DNA from: Priapulus caudatus
Lineage: Eukaryota; Priapulida; Priapulimorpha; Priapulimorphida; Priapulidae
Direction: 5' to 3'
NCBI RefSeq assembly: GCF_000485595.1
Contig: NW_014577242.1
Coordinates: forward strand, 195,210-259,209
DNA: 64,000 nt
Shown: in pieces, positions 61,090 to 64,000 of the stretch
How the letters are laid out: every line of letters begins with the position of its first letter
Numbering within the stretch: position 1 is the first letter of the stretch
The notes under the pieces: generated by a model
Told to the model about the DNA's origin: nothing
What the model saw: the letters and a program-made list of their open reading frames with translations, nothing else
Databases searched by the model: none
Position numbers and translations under genes: made by a program

Positions 61090-61515
61090 AGTGAGTTCGT
61101 TTAGCAACGCTTCCGGGCCATTGTTCGCGTGCTGAAGTTGCAAGCGTTGGACAGCCGCATCCTTCCGCGTTGCGTCTCCAGAGAGCTTGCGTGGCAATTG
61201 CCGGCGATGCAAGATACTTCGCGAAAAAAAATATCATGTTGCTTTACGTAAAGAAAGGCTGTGACACGATCCACGCCAATGTTTGATAGCTTACCTTGCA
61301 TTTACGTCTATAATTATTAATTCCTATTTGTTTCGATTGTGAAAATCAAATGTAAAGCCGGTTCGCGTAGGTTGTGGCGGAGAAGGGGCAGCTTCCAAGT
61401 GGGCCAACTGGTGTGCAGTAACGCTCAACTTCCTATAATCACGCTCTGCTCGCTCTCTACTTCTCTTTTTTTTTCCCTCTCCTCTCTCGCCTCTCTCTCT
61501 CTCTCTCTATATTAG

Positions 61516-61540
61516 NNNNNNNNNNNNNNNNNNNNNNNNN
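61516..61540. other. Assembly gap (25 N)
   Basis: Exactly 25 undetermined bases between a CT run and a GT run, between the two copies of the local duplication. The round number suggests a placeholder of unknown length. Confidence 1.
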
Positions 61541-61581
61541 ACACTGGGTGCTCGTGGCTGGCGGATGGCGCTGCCTGGCTC

Positions 61582-61695
61582 GTGTGTTGTGTGTGTGTGT
61601 GTGGCTGTGTGTGTGGTGTGTGTGTGTGTGTGTGTGGTGTGTGTGTGTTGTGTGTGCGGTGTGTGTGTGTGTGTGTGGTGTGTGTGTGTGTGGTT
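61582..61695. repeat. Irregular (GT)n microsatellite
   Basis: GTGT runs broken by GTGGTG and GTTGTG, next to the gap. The interruptions may be sequencing errors. Confidence 0.9.
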
Positions 61696-61969
61696 TGGAG
61701 TGTGATGTGTGTACATGCGTGGCGGGCGTATGGGTCTGCTCTTGCTTATAGGGTTATCCTCTGCTCACCGTTACTCTTTTCTCTCTCACACTCTCCTTCG
61801 CTCTCTCCCTCTCGGCTTCGTCTCCTCTCTCGCTCTCTCTCATATCCGTCATATTGCTCTCGATTTCTCATTTCCCGCCCGCCCCGCCCTCTCATCGCGT
61901 ACGCTCGACCTACTCTTCCATTTTATTCGGACCTTTCCCCCTTACCTGTTATTCACTCGACGTAACGTA

Positions 61970-62522
61970 CGATCGGGTTGCATGAGAGAGGAAGAATATT
62001 CCCCTTCGATTTTATAGCCGTGTTTGACTACCGCTTCTCTGTGTTAGTGCGCGTTTCACACGCACGCGTAATCTCGTTGTTAAGCGTTTTGTTTAGCGAG
62101 CCTTCTTTTGAGGCGCGGCGGGGGGGGCGTTGGCCTTCGGTTAGGGTGCGAGACTCGGATTAGCATTCATTTCGATGGAGCCGCGCGGCAGCAATAATTT
62201 ACTTATTTGCATGCGCGCTGGCATGAGCGACGCAGCGACTGCTACTGCCTGCAATTAAACGTACGCGCCACTTTCTCCAGTGGCCGAGAAAACTGGCTTA
62301 GCGCACGAATGCAACGAGTGCTCTCCGTTTTAAACCGGGATTTAGCCTATGATTAAGCTGCGATGCTGTTTTGCTATCGTACTGTCGCTGAGCGGTGTGC
62401 CGGTGGCGACGCGGCTTGAGCGCGTGTCTAGGCAATTTGTCCTAGGCCAACAGTTTCTATCGCGGCAGAAAGTCATCAGTGGGTGGGTCGTACATGCCAG
62501 CACTGCCGTCTATGATGCGCGT
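61970..62522. repeat. Local duplication, copy 2 (indel-rich)
   Basis: A near-copy of 60526-61089 with many one- or two-base insertions and deletions and few substitutions, for example around the poly-G run and the GCCGGTGGCGACGCGGCTTG block. This pattern suits raw long-read sequence placed beside the gap better than an old genomic duplication. Confidence 0.85.
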
Positions 62523-64000
62523 GTATCTCTCCACTATATATATATATATATATATATATACATAATATATTCCCTTCCTCTCTTCGTCCCGTCCTCTATT
62601 ACTCTCTCCCTCCCTCCGCTATACCCCATCTATATCTCTAACATTCCAATATCAGTCGGTCGGTGTATTCGCTTTACATCTCGTGTGTTTATATATGAGC
62701 TAAGTTAACCCCCGTTTGACCTCTTCTCCCCCGCTAGAGGTCCTTCAGATCGGCGTTGTTTTTGTTATGAAAATGTGATATTTTGTGTATAAGTTATTAG
62801 CGTTAGACATGAATGTCTTGTATAGAGACAGTACTTCAGTCGGGAACACCTCTTCTAGTTCGCACGCGCACCCCTCTGTAGTCCTGTAGGGAACACAAGC
62901 AATAATCGTGTTTAACGTATAGTCAGTCCCATGTGTCAATTGTTGTTGTAGTGCAAGTATACGTTGTGTGTATATCAGAGCGTATGTTGCGAGAAGAAAT
63001 TTTCTACGGCCTATGAGGATACGGTACCAGGTTCTGAAGTAGACCTGGGTAAAAAAAAACCGTCGTTTACGTTTTTCCCGTTCGAACGAACGTGGAACGT
63101 GATCCACGTCGCGAGGGAACAAAAAAAAATCATGCAGTAATGATTCTGTTGCGCTTTTTTTCTTCTGCTCATGTTACTTGATAGTTGTGATAAGTAAATT
63201 ATCCCGAGATCTCGCGTAGCTCAAACGGGCTCCGTCGCTGTCGTTCTTCGGGTTTCTTCGCGCGTGCGTCGCGCATGGCAATGCCGTCGTTCACGTTGTC
63301 GTTTCGTTAGTTTTCCGACTACTGTCTGGAAACTCTTTATTATGTGCGTGCGCGCGCGCGTGTGCGTGTGTTTGTGTGTCCGTGCGTGCGCGCGCGCGTG
63401 TGCGTGTGTTTGTGTGTCCGTGCGTGCGTGTTCGTGCGCGCGTGTGTGTTCAGTTTCGCGCCGACCAGCCAGCCTGTCCGTCAACGGCCAGCAGTGTTGG
63501 CAAACATTAATGGTTAGCTTGTACTCACTGGTCCACCGCACTTCTTGTAGTATTTGCGCTGCGTGTGTAAGCCAGTAGCATCTCTATGGCCTGTATGTGT
63601 GCGTGCGTGCGCGCGCGCGCGTGCGTGTGTGTGTGCGCGCGCGTGCGTAACGTATTAGTTATAAACGTTATTATTGATAAATTCCACCGCAATTTGTCCT
63701 CGGATTTGACCCTTTGAACCAGGTCATTTGATGCGGACCACGGTAAATAATCCGGGCATGTCCGACAATGCCGACTTGTACAGACGAAGCTAAAATTGCG
63801 ATACGAAATCATGATCAGCCGAGTTGTGACGAATGGGTGTCACAAGTCCAAACGCAACCGTCAGATGTCGCTAGGCGACACGGGTGGGTGTCGCAGGCTG
63901 GATGATCTCCGTCGTCTAGTAGTGTCTAGTTGAGCTCGCGTCGCGATGCGTCCGTCTTGCGGGCGCGAGTGACGCTTAAGAAATTCCATAAGATCGTTAA
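62523..64000. other. Right end of the window, no gene recognised
   Basis: Contains (AT)n at about 62534-62560 and GTGC/GCGC-rich simple sequence at 63342-63452 and 63596-63650. The last 250 bases are GC-richer and non-repetitive, so they could adjoin an exon beyond the window, but no family motif is visible. Confidence 0.4.

Overview
This window is nuclear DNA from an animal, most likely a marine invertebrate. The genes are split into short exons by GT-AG introns. The encoded proteins are close to vertebrate proteins, TTAGGG/CCCTAA telomere-type tracts are scattered inside it, and the intergenic DNA is full of microsatellites and small inverted-repeat transposons. I cannot name the species. 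A lophotrochozoan or an invertebrate deuterostome would fit, but that is inference.

Five protein genes could be read. From left to right: a glycine N-acyltransferase-like gene (minus, 3 coding exons, about 287 aa, 460-1890); the last three coding exons of a whirlin-type PDZ gene (plus, 8166-9131); DOLPP1, dolichyldiphosphatase (minus, 8 coding exons, about 238 aa, 16811-21465); RAB14 (plus, 6 coding exons, 215 aa, 25403-28425); and SCAI (plus, 14 coding exons, about 567 aa, 32264-58709). SCAI and its introns fill about 40% of the window. Exon phases agree at every junction in all five genes, and the DOLPP1, RAB14 and SCAI reading frames run unbroken from start to stop. A possible terminal exon of an unknown minus-strand gene lies at 58892-59169.

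The genes do not form a functional pathway: they cover acyl conjugation, a hair-bundle/synapse type scaffold, dolichol recycling in N-glycosylation, endosome/Golgi traffic, and transcription or DNA-repair control. What links them is position. The human orthologues of WHRN, RAB14, SCAI and DOLPP1 all lie on chromosome 9q (recalled from the human map), so this looks like a remnant of an ancient animal linkage group.

The most unusual content is mobile. Five small non-autonomous elements, from three families with unrelated terminal repeats, are each flanked by 9-11 bp direct repeats (Mutator-like size). Four of the five carry a clear telomere-repeat tract just inside one terminus and the fifth a decayed one. 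Other elements include two hairpin elements of about 700 bp in SCAI introns 1 and 13, a hAT-like MITE butted against one of the telomere-bearing elements, a TTAA-flanked element just upstream of SCAI, a dead LINE split by an insertion, and a dispersed repeat carrying nuclear-receptor-type AGGTCA direct repeats. SCAI exon 13 ends in a tandem array in which the exon end and splice donor have been copied about seven times.

Assembly caveats: N runs at 42962-43342 and 61516-61540, and indel-rich repeat copies around 45.65-46.3 kb and 61.5-62.5 kb that look like unpolished gap filling.
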